DNA of 64,000 bases from Desulfonatronum sp. SC1 (GTDB taxonomy: Bacteria > Desulfobacterota > Desulfovibrionia > Desulfovibrionales > Desulfonatronaceae), in NCBI RefSeq assembly GCF_003046795.1, contig NZ_PZKN01000016.1, positions 30,993 through 94,992 on the forward strand. Reading direction: 5' to 3'. Below are positions 21,970 through 30,405 of the stretch, piece after piece. Under the pieces are notes generated by a model, which saw only the letters and a program-made list of their open reading frames with translations, made no database searches and had not been told where the DNA came from. Made by a program: the position numbers and the translations under genes. Within the stretch, counting starts at the first letter, position 1. Every line of letters begins with the position of its first letter.

Positions 21970-22013
21970 AAAAAATCGAGCTCTCAAGGTTAACCTTGAG
22001 AGCTCGATTTTTT
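21970..22013. terminator. Bidirectional terminator after gyrA
   Basis: A perfect 44-base palindrome with 22-base arms (21970-21991 and 21992-22013). The core is TCGAGCTCTCAAGG, flanked by six A on one side and six T on the other, so it can terminate both gyrA on the plus strand and the ilvD operon on the minus strand. Confidence 0.85.
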
Positions 22014-22031
22014 CATTTTCGCGATCGGAAA

Positions 22032-22081
22032 AATCCTCCCCCGTAGGGGCACGGCGCGCCGTGCCCCTACGGGGGAGGATT
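22032..22081. repeat. Perfect 50-base GC-rich palindrome
   Basis: Arms 22032-22056 and 22057-22081 are perfect 25-base inverted copies, centred on GGCGCGCC; the arm contains GTAGGGGCACGG. From memory, near-identical GTAGGGGCACGG-type palindromes occur as dispersed repeats in unrelated genomes, so this is likely a REP/MITE-like element. It lies between the gyrA terminator and the ilvD 3' end and could itself stop transcription. Confidence 0.7.
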
Positions 22082-22135
22082 ATCCGTAAAACAAATTGTC
22101 AACCTATTTTCCAAGCGCGGGAAGAACGATGCGGT

Positions 22136-23803
22136 TTATCTGGCAAACACCGCGCCCTTGGCCGCGGAAGCCGCCAAGCGGGCGTAGCGGCGCAGGAAGG
22201 GGGAGGTGATCTCTCGCTGCAGCGGCTTCCATGCCGCGCGCCGCGATGCCAGTTCCCGGTCGTCCACCAGCAGGTTCAGTTTTCTGCCGGGGATGTCGAT
22301 TTCGATGCGGTCGCCTTCCTGAACCAGCCCGATAGGGCCGCCTTCCACGGCCTCTGGGGAAACATGGCCGATGGCCGCGCCCCGGGTGCCGCCGCTGAAC
22401 CGGCCATCGGTGATCAGGGCCACGTCCTTGTCCAGGCCCATCCCGGCGATGGCCGATGTGGGGGTGAGCATTTCGCGCATTCCGGGGCCGCCTTTAGGGC
22501 CCTCATTGCGGATGATCAGCGCGTCGCCGGGGTTGATCCGCCCTTCGAGAATGGCCGCCACGGCTTCTTCCTCGCCCTCGAAGACCCGGGCCGTGGAGTT
22601 GCGGACCAGCATCTCCGGGGCCACGGCGGACTGCTTGACCACTGCGCCATCCGGGGCCAGGGATCCCTTGAGAATGGCGATGCCGCCTTCGGGGCTGTAG
22701 GGCGCGGTGATCGGGCGAATGACTTGATCGTCCAGCACCGCGGCCTTCAAGGCCCGCAGATTGTCTCCGAGACTGGCGCCGGTGACGGTCTGGACCGAGA
22801 GATCCAACAGTTCGGCCTTGGCCAGTTCGGCCAACACCGCCTGGATGCCTCCGGCCCGGTGCAGGTCCTCGATGTGGTCGCTGCCCGCCGGGGAAAGCCG
22901 GCACAGGTTCGGCGTGGAGCGGCTCAGTTCATCGAAAATGCCCAGATTAAGATCCAGGTCCGCCTCGGCGAAAATGGCCGGCAGGTGGAGCACGGTATTG
23001 GTGGAGCAGCCCAGGGCCATGTCCGCGGTCACGGCGTTGCGCACCGCCGCCGGGGTGACGATGTCCCGAGGCCGGATGTTCTTTTCCAGCAGCTTCATGA
23101 CCTGGGCCCCGGCCTGCTTGGCCAGCCGGATACGAGCCGCGGTCACCGCCGGGATGGTCCCGTTGCCGGGCAGGGCCAGGCCGATGGCCTCGGACAGACA
23201 GTTCATGGAATTGGCCGTGAACATCCCCGAGCAGGAGCCGCAGCCGGGACAGGCGCAGGTTTCCAACTCATCCAGTTCTTCCTGGGTCATCTGACCCTTG
23301 CGCACCTTGCCCACGCCTTCGAAGACGGAGATCAGGTCCACGGCCTTGCCCTGCCACGCTCCGGCCAGCATGGGCCCCCCGCTGACCAGGATGGATGGGA
23401 TGTTCAACCGGAGCATGGCCATGAGCATGGCCGGAACCACCTTGTCGCAGTTGGGGATGCAGACCAGGGCGTCGAAGGGATGGCCCATGGCCATGGCCTC
23501 GATGGAGTCCGCGATGATCTCCCGGCTGGGCAGGCTGTAATGCATACCCGGATGATTCATGGCCAGCCCGTCGCAGATCCCGATCACCGGAAACTCCATG
23601 GGGGTGCCCCCGGCTGACCGGATGCCGTCCTTGACCGCTTGGGAGATGGTGTGCAGGTGGATGTGGCCTGGAACCACCTCGTTGGCCGAGTTGACCACGC
23701 CGATCAGGGGTCGACGCATTTCATCCCTGGTCATGCCCAGGGCGTGCAAAAGGGAGCGGTGGGGGGCTTTTTCCAGGCCTTTGGTCATGATTTCACTGCG
23801 CAT
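22136..23803 (-). CDS. ilvD: Dihydroxy-acid dehydratase
   Basis: 555 residues. Iron-sulfur enzyme that dehydrates 2,3-dihydroxy-isovalerate and -methylvalerate in valine and isoleucine synthesis. Cluster ligands are seen in [13 protein letters not shown] and [18 protein letters not shown]; the C-terminal [20 protein letters not shown] is diagnostic. It lies 75 bases after ftsX on the same strand. Joining ilvD to a cell-division module is unusual but may be simple read-through. Confidence 0.96.
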   Translation of the reverse strand: MRSEIMTKGLEKAPHRSLLHALGMTRDEMRRPLIGVVNSANEVVPGHIHLHTISQAVKDGIRSAGGTPMEFPVIGICDGLAMNHPGMHYSLPSREIIADSIEAMAMGHPFDALVCIPNCDKVVPAMLMAMLRLNIPSILVSGGPMLAGAWQGKAVDLISVFEGVGKVRKGQMTQEELDELETCACPGCGSCSGMFTANSMNCLSEAIGLALPGNGTIPAVTAARIRLAKQAGAQVMKLLEKNIRPRDIVTPAAVRNAVTADMALGCSTNTVLHLPAIFAEADLDLNLGIFDELSRSTPNLCRLSPAGSDHIEDLHRAGGIQAVLAELAKAELLDLSVQTVTGASLGDNLRALKAAVLDDQVIRPITAPYSPEGGIAILKGSLAPDGAVVKQSAVAPEMLVRNSTARVFEGEEEAVAAILEGRINPGDALIIRNEGPKGGPGMREMLTPTSAIAGMGLDKDVALITDGRFSGGTRGAAIGHVSPEAVEGGPIGLVQEGDRIEIDIPGRKLNLLVDDRELASRRAAWKPLQREITSPFLRRYARLAASAAKGAVFAR

Positions 23804-23878
23804 AGGAACTCCTTAAGCGGGTTTGATACGGCAAAACTTACGTTGATAAGATCGGTCACTGGGGATTATTCTCGGTCA

Positions 23879-24760
23879 TCATTTCTCCCGCAACGCCACC
23901 CAGCTGCTCAAGAAGCCCATGACCACGAGAACGGTCAGAAAGGTCAGGGTCTGGGAGGAGGGCAGGTAGTCCAGACGCAGCCAAAGGGGTGGAAAGTGCA
24001 GCAGGTCTCGCAGGCTGAGCTGAACGCCTTTGAGCATCAGCAGGGCCAGAATGCCGCCCAGCAGGCCGAGCACCGCCCCGGAAACAAGCATGGGTAACTG
24101 GATGTACCACCGGGCCGCTCCTACCAAACGGAGAATTTCAACTTCGTTTCGGCGGTGCAGTTGGGAGAGCTTGATGGTGTTACCTACAACCAGGGCCAGA
24201 ACCACCCCAAGGAAGAGGATTAGCGGCCAGATCACCTGATTGCTGAATCGGGCCCAGCCTCGGGCCAGGTCCAATTGCAGAGGATTGAAGCTGACCTTCT
24301 CCACCCCTTCCAGGGTTTCCAGGTGCAGATAGGTGGCCTTGGCCCAGGTTTGCTGGTCGTCGTCCCGGACCGAGAAGGTCAGCAGAGCCGTGGCTGGAAG
24401 AGGATTATGGCCTTGCAGCCAGACGAAGTCCCCGGTCCCGCCGAGTCGCTGCATGAGCAGTTCCAGGGCCTGGTCTCCGGAAAAGGTCTTGATTTCCGCG
24501 AGGTGCTCCAGCTCCCGCAAGGCGTCCCACTGGGTCCGGACCAGTTCCTGTTCTGCCTCCGGCTGCCAGTAGATCTGAAACTGGATATCCCCACCGGCGC
24601 GTTGCAACTCCAGATCCAGATTATGCAGCACGAGTAGGAACAACCCGCCCAGAAAGGCGACCAAAGTTACGGCGGCCAGAGTGAGCACCTGGATCCAGGG
24701 ATGACGACGGATATCCGTCACTCCCTGGAGCATCAGCTTGAGCACGATACGGAACATCAA
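23879..24760 (-). CDS. ftsX: Cell division protein FtsX
   Basis: 293 residues; membrane partner of FtsE, which together regulate peptidoglycan hydrolases at the septum. The layout is typical: one N-terminal membrane helix (about 25-46), a periplasmic domain of about 120 residues, then three membrane helices (about 165-190, 212-236 and 263-285). The family signature near VGAARWYIQLPMLVSGAVLG is clear. It starts 16 bases after ftsE stops. Confidence 0.9.
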   Translation of the reverse strand: MMFRIVLKLMLQGVTDIRRHPWIQVLTLAAVTLVAFLGGLFLLVLHNLDLELQRAGGDIQFQIYWQPEAEQELVRTQWDALRELEHLAEIKTFSGDQALELLMQRLGGTGDFVWLQGHNPLPATALLTFSVRDDDQQTWAKATYLHLETLEGVEKVSFNPLQLDLARGWARFSNQVIWPLILFLGVVLALVVGNTIKLSQLHRRNEVEILRLVGAARWYIQLPMLVSGAVLGLLGGILALLMLKGVQLSLRDLLHFPPLWLRLDYLPSSQTLTFLTVLVVMGFLSSWVALREK

Positions 24761-24776
24761 CGTTCACTCCGGACGG

Positions 24777-25460
24777 TCATGTCGGAACGTCCATGTCCCA
24801 GTTGGTCCAGTTCACGGCCCCGTCCTCAAGGTGCAGAATCTTGGCGTCCGGCACACAGGCCAGGATTTCCTGATTGTGGGTGGCCAGGACGATGGTCGTG
24901 CCGTGGGCGTGAAACTGGAGGAAAATGCTCATCAGGCGCATGGCCAACTCCCGGTCCAGGTTGCCGGTGGGCTCGTCGGCCAGGAGCAGTTGCGGTCCCA
25001 CCACCACGGCCCGGGCGATGGCCACCCGCTGTTGCTCGCCGCCGGACAGTTGAGCGCAGAGGACGTTGGCCTTGGCTTCCAGGTCCAGGCCTCGGAGGAC
25101 AGCTCGGACCCTTCTCTCTGTATGTGTGCGGGGCATGTTGCGTACTTCCAGAGCCAGGGCCACGTTGGCGAACACAGTACGTTCCGGCAGAATCTTGAAG
25201 TCCTGAAAGACCACGCTTACCTCCCGGCGCAAGAGGTGAATATGCCGTGCCTTGAGGGCATGGAGATCGAACCCTGCCACGGTCGCCTGACCCCGCTTCA
25301 GCGGTATCGCGCCGTGGAGCAGGCGGAGCAGGGTGGTCTTGCCCGCGCCGCTGGGCCCCACCAGGAACAGGAAATCGCCCTTGCGAACCTCCAGGGAGAT
25401 GTTCTTCAGGGCCCACTGGGTCCCGAAGCTGTAAGAAACGTGGCGCAGGCTGATCATCAC
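24777..25460 (-). CDS. ftsE: Cell division ATP-binding protein FtsE
   Basis: 227 residues, a single ABC ATPase domain. Walker [19 protein letters not shown], signature [14 protein letters not shown], Walker [13 protein letters not shown] and the switch histidine in VLATHNQEI are intact. FtsE-like features include [20 protein letters not shown]. The start lies ten bases after the nrdJ stop, so nrdJ-ftsE-ftsX-ilvD are probably co-transcribed. Confidence 0.93.
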   Translation of the reverse strand: MMISLRHVSYSFGTQWALKNISLEVRKGDFLFLVGPSGAGKTTLLRLLHGAIPLKRGQATVAGFDLHALKARHIHLLRREVSVVFQDFKILPERTVFANVALALEVRNMPRTHTERRVRAVLRGLDLEAKANVLCAQLSGGEQQRVAIARAVVVGPQLLLADEPTGNLDRELAMRLMSIFLQFHAHGTTIVLATHNQEILACVPDAKILHLEDGAVNWTNWDMDVPT

Positions 25461-25470
25461 TTTCGCGGGG

Positions 25471-27735
25471 TTATCCGCACTTGGTGTAGCCGCATTCCTG
25501 GCAGACGAAGCAGCCTTCCTGGAAGATCAGCTCCTTGCCGCAGTCCGGGCATTCCGGTTTGACCAGTGAATTGCTCATCTCCGCTTTGCGACCCTGAAGA
25601 TAGCGGCTCTCCAGTATCCAGGACACGGCGTCCGGGATAGACAGCAGCATGTCCTTTTTCTGGAAGACCGGATGCTCGCCGCCGATGCCCTTGAGCTGAC
25701 TGACGATGTCCTCCACCCCCACCCCGGAGCGCAGGGCCAGGGAAACCAGGCGGCCGATGGCCTCGGCCTTGGCCGTGATCGACCTCCCGGACTTGCCGAT
25801 GGTGGCGAAGACCTCGAAGGGCCGTCCGTCCACCTCGTTCACTGTAAGATACAGGAAGCCGTAGCCGGTCTTGACCTTCTGGGTGAAACCGTAGACCACG
25901 TCCGGCCGATTCCGAACCACGCGCTGGGATTTTTCCGGGTCCTTGGGCTTTCCGCCGTCGCCGGTGCAGAGCACCTGGGTGCTCTTGCAGCCGTCCCGAT
26001 AGACCGTGACGCCCTTGCAGCCCATTTCATAGGCCATCCAGTATATCTTCCAGATATCGTCCTGGGTGGCCGAGTGGGGCAGGTTCACTGTCTTGGACAC
26101 GGCATTGTCCGTGAACTTCTGGAAGGCCGCCTGCATCTTCAGGTGCCAGATAGGCTCGATGTCGTGGGCCGTGACGAACACCTTGCGGACATCCTCCGGA
26201 AGGTAGTCGATGTGATGGATGGTGCCCTTGGCCGCCACCTCCTCCATCAGCTTGGGACTGTAGCACTGGGCCTCATGCAGGGCCTGCTCGAACCAGGGAT
26301 TGGCCTCCAGCAGCCGTTCCCCGTCCATGACCTGGCGGACGAAGCTCAAGGCGAAGAGCGGCTCCACCCCGGAGGAGCAGCCTGCCAGGATGGACAGGGT
26401 GCCCGTGGGCGCGATGGTCGTGGTGGTGGCGTTACGAAACGGCCCCTGATTGTGTTCGGCGAAGGTTGACTCCGCGAAGGCGGGGAAAGGGCCGCGTTCC
26501 TCGGCCAATTTCTTGGAAGCGCTCTGGGCCTCGAACTGGACGAAGTGCATGATCTTTTCAGCCAGGTTCAAGGCTTCCTGGCTGTTGTAGGGAATATACA
26601 GCCGGAACAGTAAATCGGCCCAACCCATCACTCCCAGCCCGATCTTGCGGTTATTCCGGACGGTTTCGGTGATTTTCTCCAGTGGATAGCGCGAGGCGTC
26701 GATGACGTTGTCCAGGAAACGGACGCAAAGATGAATATCCCTCTTCAGGTCGTCCCAAAGGATGTCATCCTTGCCGGAGTTCTGGATATACCTGGAAAGA
26801 TTGATGGATCCAAGGTTGCAGGCCTCGTAGGGGAGCAGAGGTTGCTCCCCGCAGGGATTCGTACTCTCGATTTCGCCCTGCTTGGGCGTGGGGTTGTCGC
26901 GGTTGATGCGGTCCAGAAAGATGATGCCGGGGTCGCCGCTTTCCCAGGCTTTTTGAACCAGCAGTCCGAACACCTCGCGGGCGTTGAGCCGGGCCTTGAC
27001 CTGTATGGTGTGCGGCGCGACGAGGTCGTATTCCTCGTCCTTTTCCACGGCCTGCATGAACACTTCGGTCAAACCGATGGAAAGATTGAAGTTGTTCAGA
27101 TCCCCGTCCCGTTCCTTGGCCCGGATGAAATCCAGGATATCCGGGTGGTCCACACGGAGGATGCCCATGTTCGCCCCGCGCCGGGTGCCGCCCTGTTTGA
27201 CCTGCTCCGTGGCCGTGTTGAAGATCCGCAGAAAGGAAATCGGCCCGGAGGCTATGCCGCCGGTGGAGCCGACCCGGCTCTTTTGAGGTCGCAGACGGGA
27301 AAAGGAAAAGCCCGTGCCGCCGCCGGATTTGTGGATCAGGGCCGCGTACTTGATGGCGTCGAAAATCTCCTCCATGGAGTCGCCCACTGGGAGCACGAAA
27401 CAGGCGGCTAGTTGTCCGAGGTCCGTGCCCGCGTTCATCAGGGTCGGCGAGTTGGGCAGGAAACGGTACGTGGTCATCAGCTCGTAGAACCGGCGGGCCA
27501 ACTCGTCCACGGAATACGAAGAAGCCGGGTATTTGGCCTCTTCCTCGGCAATGGCCCAGGCCACGCGCCAATAGAGTTCCTGGGGCGTTTCCAGAATTTC
27601 CCCCTGGCCTCCCTTGCGCAGATAGCGCTTGTTCAGAACGACTTCGGCGTTGGGCGGCAGAACGGGTTGGGGAAGGTCATCGGGAACCGTCGTTGGTTCC
27701 GAAACAATGCCGTCGGCAATGGAGGTTGACGTCAC
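25471..27735 (-). CDS. nrdJ: Adenosylcobalamin-dependent ribonucleotide reductase (class II)
   Basis: 754 residues. Makes deoxynucleotides using a B12-derived radical, independent of oxygen. Catalytic-barrel motifs: SGGGTGFSFSRLRP, NPCGEQPLLPYEACNLGS, NCxE-like region at STNPCGEQ, and ATTTTIAPTGTLSILAGCSSG. A C-terminal zinc-finger tail CPDCGKEL...CQECGYTKCG is typical of this subclass. No effector-binding cone is obvious at the N-terminus. It heads the nrdJ-ftsEX-ilvD group. No cobalamin riboswitch was recognised in the 133 bases upstream. Confidence 0.95.
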   Translation of the reverse strand: MTSTSIADGIVSEPTTVPDDLPQPVLPPNAEVVLNKRYLRKGGQGEILETPQELYWRVAWAIAEEEAKYPASSYSVDELARRFYELMTTYRFLPNSPTLMNAGTDLGQLAACFVLPVGDSMEEIFDAIKYAALIHKSGGGTGFSFSRLRPQKSRVGSTGGIASGPISFLRIFNTATEQVKQGGTRRGANMGILRVDHPDILDFIRAKERDGDLNNFNLSIGLTEVFMQAVEKDEEYDLVAPHTIQVKARLNAREVFGLLVQKAWESGDPGIIFLDRINRDNPTPKQGEIESTNPCGEQPLLPYEACNLGSINLSRYIQNSGKDDILWDDLKRDIHLCVRFLDNVIDASRYPLEKITETVRNNRKIGLGVMGWADLLFRLYIPYNSQEALNLAEKIMHFVQFEAQSASKKLAEERGPFPAFAESTFAEHNQGPFRNATTTTIAPTGTLSILAGCSSGVEPLFALSFVRQVMDGERLLEANPWFEQALHEAQCYSPKLMEEVAAKGTIHHIDYLPEDVRKVFVTAHDIEPIWHLKMQAAFQKFTDNAVSKTVNLPHSATQDDIWKIYWMAYEMGCKGVTVYRDGCKSTQVLCTGDGGKPKDPEKSQRVVRNRPDVVYGFTQKVKTGYGFLYLTVNEVDGRPFEVFATIGKSGRSITAKAEAIGRLVSLALRSGVGVEDIVSQLKGIGGEHPVFQKKDMLLSIPDAVSWILESRYLQGRKAEMSNSLVKPECPDCGKELIFQEGCFVCQECGYTKCG

Positions 27736-27868
27736 AAGCGGTCTCCTGATGCAAAAGCCTGATCACCGTTCTTTATGGCGATCAGGCGCGGGTTAAGATA
27801 AGGAAAGTCAGTGAATAGGCCGGAGAGGAGACAACCTCTCCGAACAGCCGAGGCCGGGAGAACCGGTC

Positions 27869-29032
27869 TTACTGCATCACCCAGCGGCCCTGATCCACCT
27901 TGACGATGATCAGGGAGTCGGTGTCCAGTCCGTTGTGGTCTTCCTCGGACAAGGTGAAGATGCCGCTGACTCCGACAAAGCCGGAGGTTTGGCGGATGGC
28001 GTCCCGGATGGCCGCGGGATTGTCCGGGCCGACCTCGCGCAGGGCGTTGGCGATGAGCATGAGCGCGTCCCAGGCGTAGCCGGAATGGGTGTTCAGGGGA
28101 TACTGGCGTTCGAAATCGTAAACGTCGCGATAAAGCCGGATAAACTCGTTGACCACGGCCTTCTGCGGATCGTCGTCCGGAAGCTGGTCGGCGGCCATCA
28201 GCTTGGTGGACGGCATGTAGGTGCCCTCGGCGGCGTCACCGGCAAGCTCAAGATACTTGGGGTCCGGAATTCCGTGGCAGTGCATCAGGGGGATGGTCAG
28301 CCCAAGTTGCTGGACGTTCTTACTGACCAGGGCCGCGGCCGGGCCGATGGTCCAGCAGATGATGAATTCCGGATTCGTGGCCCGGATTTTGACCAGTTGG
28401 GTGGTCATGTCCGTATCCGTGGGGGCGAACTGCTCGTCGGCCGTGATGGTGATCCCGAATTCCTCGGCCAGACTGGTCAACCAGGTCAGCCCGTCCCGAC
28501 CGAAGCCGTCGCTGGCCGTGAGCAGGCCGACCTTGGTCACGCCCTGGCTTTGCAAATACTCATAAACCCGGCTCACGGCCACGGAGGAGCGTTGCGGGCT
28601 TTTGAATATCCAGTCGAAGTCCCCGAAACGTCCGCCCATGATCACCGGATCCCCGCCCACGGTCATCACTGTGGGCATTTGACGCTGATGCAGATAGGCC
28701 TTGACCGCCATGCCGGTGTCCGTGCGGGTCGGTCCGACCAGGGCCGTGACCCGCTCCCGCTCCACCAGTCGGCGGGCGGCCAGCAGGGCCTTCTGGGGAT
28801 CGCTCTCCGTATCCGCGATGACCAGTTCCAGGGGTCGGCCGTTGATCCCTCCGGCCTGGTTGATCTGATCCACCGCCATTTCCGCCACCAGCTTGGTGGG
28901 GGTTCCGATGAACGCCGCCGGTCCGGAGAGGGCGAAGAACGCGCCGATCTTGATGGGCTGTCCGGCGGAAGCGGCCCCGGTAACGCAGAGCAGAGCCAGG
29001 GTCGCGATAAAGGCAACAAGCTGTTTTTTCAT
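27869..29032 (-). CDS. ABC transporter substrate-binding protein, branched-chain amino acid type
   Basis: 387 residues with a clear signal peptide (MKKQLVAFIATLALLCVTGAASA). The mature part is a periplasmic binding protein of the Leu/Ile/Val (LivK) group, with IGAFFALSGPAAFIGTPT and DQINQAGGINGRPLELVI. The ligand is unknown and may be an amide, urea or aromatic acid rather than an amino acid. No permease or ATPase genes lie beside it, so it is an orphan component here. It stands 133 bases upstream of nrdJ. Confidence 0.88.
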   Translation of the reverse strand: MKKQLVAFIATLALLCVTGAASAGQPIKIGAFFALSGPAAFIGTPTKLVAEMAVDQINQAGGINGRPLELVIADTESDPQKALLAARRLVERERVTALVGPTRTDTGMAVKAYLHQRQMPTVMTVGGDPVIMGGRFGDFDWIFKSPQRSSVAVSRVYEYLQSQGVTKVGLLTASDGFGRDGLTWLTSLAEEFGITITADEQFAPTDTDMTTQLVKIRATNPEFIICWTIGPAAALVSKNVQQLGLTIPLMHCHGIPDPKYLELAGDAAEGTYMPSTKLMAADQLPDDDPQKAVVNEFIRLYRDVYDFERQYPLNTHSGYAWDALMLIANALREVGPDNPAAIRDAIRQTSGFVGVSGIFTLSEEDHNGLDTDSLIIVKVDQGRWVMQ

Positions 29033-29146
29033 GAAAAAAACCTCCAGTTTGGGGCATGAAAGACAAACTAGAAATGTTTAATTGATCGTTTTGGGAAAGT
29101 ACACCTTTATAAAGAGGCGATTCAGCGGGAAACGGTCTAATATCGG

Positions 29147-30166
29147 TTAGCGTGAGAAATGGTCAAAGCCTTGAGATCGCAATTGTTTTTCATTCAGGTG
29201 GATTCCTGGCTTCTTTGTTACGTCTCCCAAACGCCGCACGGCGGGATTTTTTTCTCGCAGCATGTCCCAATCCCGTGCTGCGACTACGCCTAGGAGCGCA
29301 TAGTCCTCTCCGCCCAATACGGCCCATTCGGCCGCGTCCATTCCGCTTTTCCGGGCAAACAGCCGCAATTCCGGGTGCAGTGTTTCCAGCGGCAGACTCA
29401 GGGCGCACCCTAGTTCCGGCCCCAGGAAGCGCGGCAGGTCCCGGGCCAGCCCGTCGGAAACGTCCATCATACCGCGTACCTCGGGTGTCCTGCTCAACGC
29501 CGTGGCCGTCGAGACCTGCATGAAGGGTCGCAAATGAGCCTGGACCGCGATGGGGTAATCCGCCGGAGTCGAGTCGTTCTTAGACGTCTTTGGATTCACG
29601 CCGCCTTCGAGAAGGGTCAAGCCCAGCCTGGCCAAGCCTATTTCGCCCACCAGGAAAAGCACGTCTCCGGGCCGAGCCTGAACCCGGCGCAGCAACCTGC
29701 CGCCCTCAAGGCGTTCCCCCCAGATGGTCACGACCACGCCCAGATACGGCGCCACGGACAGATCCCCCCCAGCCAGATACAAGTCATGTTCCGCGGCCAG
29801 CTCGGCCATGCCGCGAAAAAAGGCTTCCCAGAATCCACGTTCCAGGTGTCCGGGGGCCATCAGGTTCAGGACGAACCCCAGCGGCTTGGCCCCCATGGCA
29901 GCGATGTCGCTGATGTTCACGGCCAGGGCCTTGTAGCCGATATCCTCCGGCGCGAAGTAGGCCATCCGGAAATGGACGTCTTGCAGGAAAAGATCCGAGG
30001 ATACGCAGAGGGATTCCTTGCAGTTGATCACGGCGCAGTCGTCCCCCCGGCCCAGCGGCAGTCTGTGGTGGGAGTTGGGGAAAAAGCTGTCGATCAGCTC
30101 CAGAAAGGCGTCTTCGGAACGAAGGTCGCCAAGATGGGGCGGTCCGGGAGTGGTTGCTGTGCTCAT
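29147..30166 (-). CDS. thiL: Thiamine-monophosphate kinase
   Basis: 339 residues; phosphorylates thiamine monophosphate to the cofactor diphosphate. Shows the AIR-synthase-like fold: LGRGDDCAVI near residue 40 (conserved GDDAAV-type), YKALAVNISDIAAMGAKPLG, and DVSDGLARDLPRFLGP. A possible anomaly is an insertion around SKNDSTPADYP. Divergent from the UPF0182 gene across a 239-base gap with likely promoters for both. No thiamine riboswitch seen. Confidence 0.92.
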   Translation of the reverse strand: MSTATTPGPPHLGDLRSEDAFLELIDSFFPNSHHRLPLGRGDDCAVINCKESLCVSSDLFLQDVHFRMAYFAPEDIGYKALAVNISDIAAMGAKPLGFVLNLMAPGHLERGFWEAFFRGMAELAAEHDLYLAGGDLSVAPYLGVVVTIWGERLEGGRLLRRVQARPGDVLFLVGEIGLARLGLTLLEGGVNPKTSKNDSTPADYPIAVQAHLRPFMQVSTATALSRTPEVRGMMDVSDGLARDLPRFLGPELGCALSLPLETLHPELRLFARKSGMDAAEWAVLGGEDYALLGVVAARDWDMLREKNPAVRRLGDVTKKPGIHLNEKQLRSQGFDHFSR

Positions 30167-30405
30167 GGGGTGAAGAAGTGGTTTGATGTGGGCAAATTGC
30201 GATTCGGCGATCCGCTACGTCCTTTTCGCTTGAGACGCTCGAAAATGCAACGAGTCTTTTTTTCATACATCATTCCGACGGTTGACCTTTTGTTCACAAG
30301 AAGGGATAAGAATGTTTGCGCCATGCGGATTCGCGTTCCAAGCCTTGTGGCTTTTTTTCGTGATTTTGGCCCCTGTTTTCACCCCCCGTCAAGGAGGTTG
30401 TCTTG

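Noticed and set aside
21839..23617. 592-codon plus-strand frame through the gyrA end, both palindromes and the ilvD antisense
   Set aside because: Crosses terminators and reads antisense to ilvD; no protein character.
27810..27835. GGAGAGG/CCTCTCC inverted repeat before nrdJ as terminator of the binding-protein gene
   Set aside because: The stem is short and no T-run follows in the direction of transcription.
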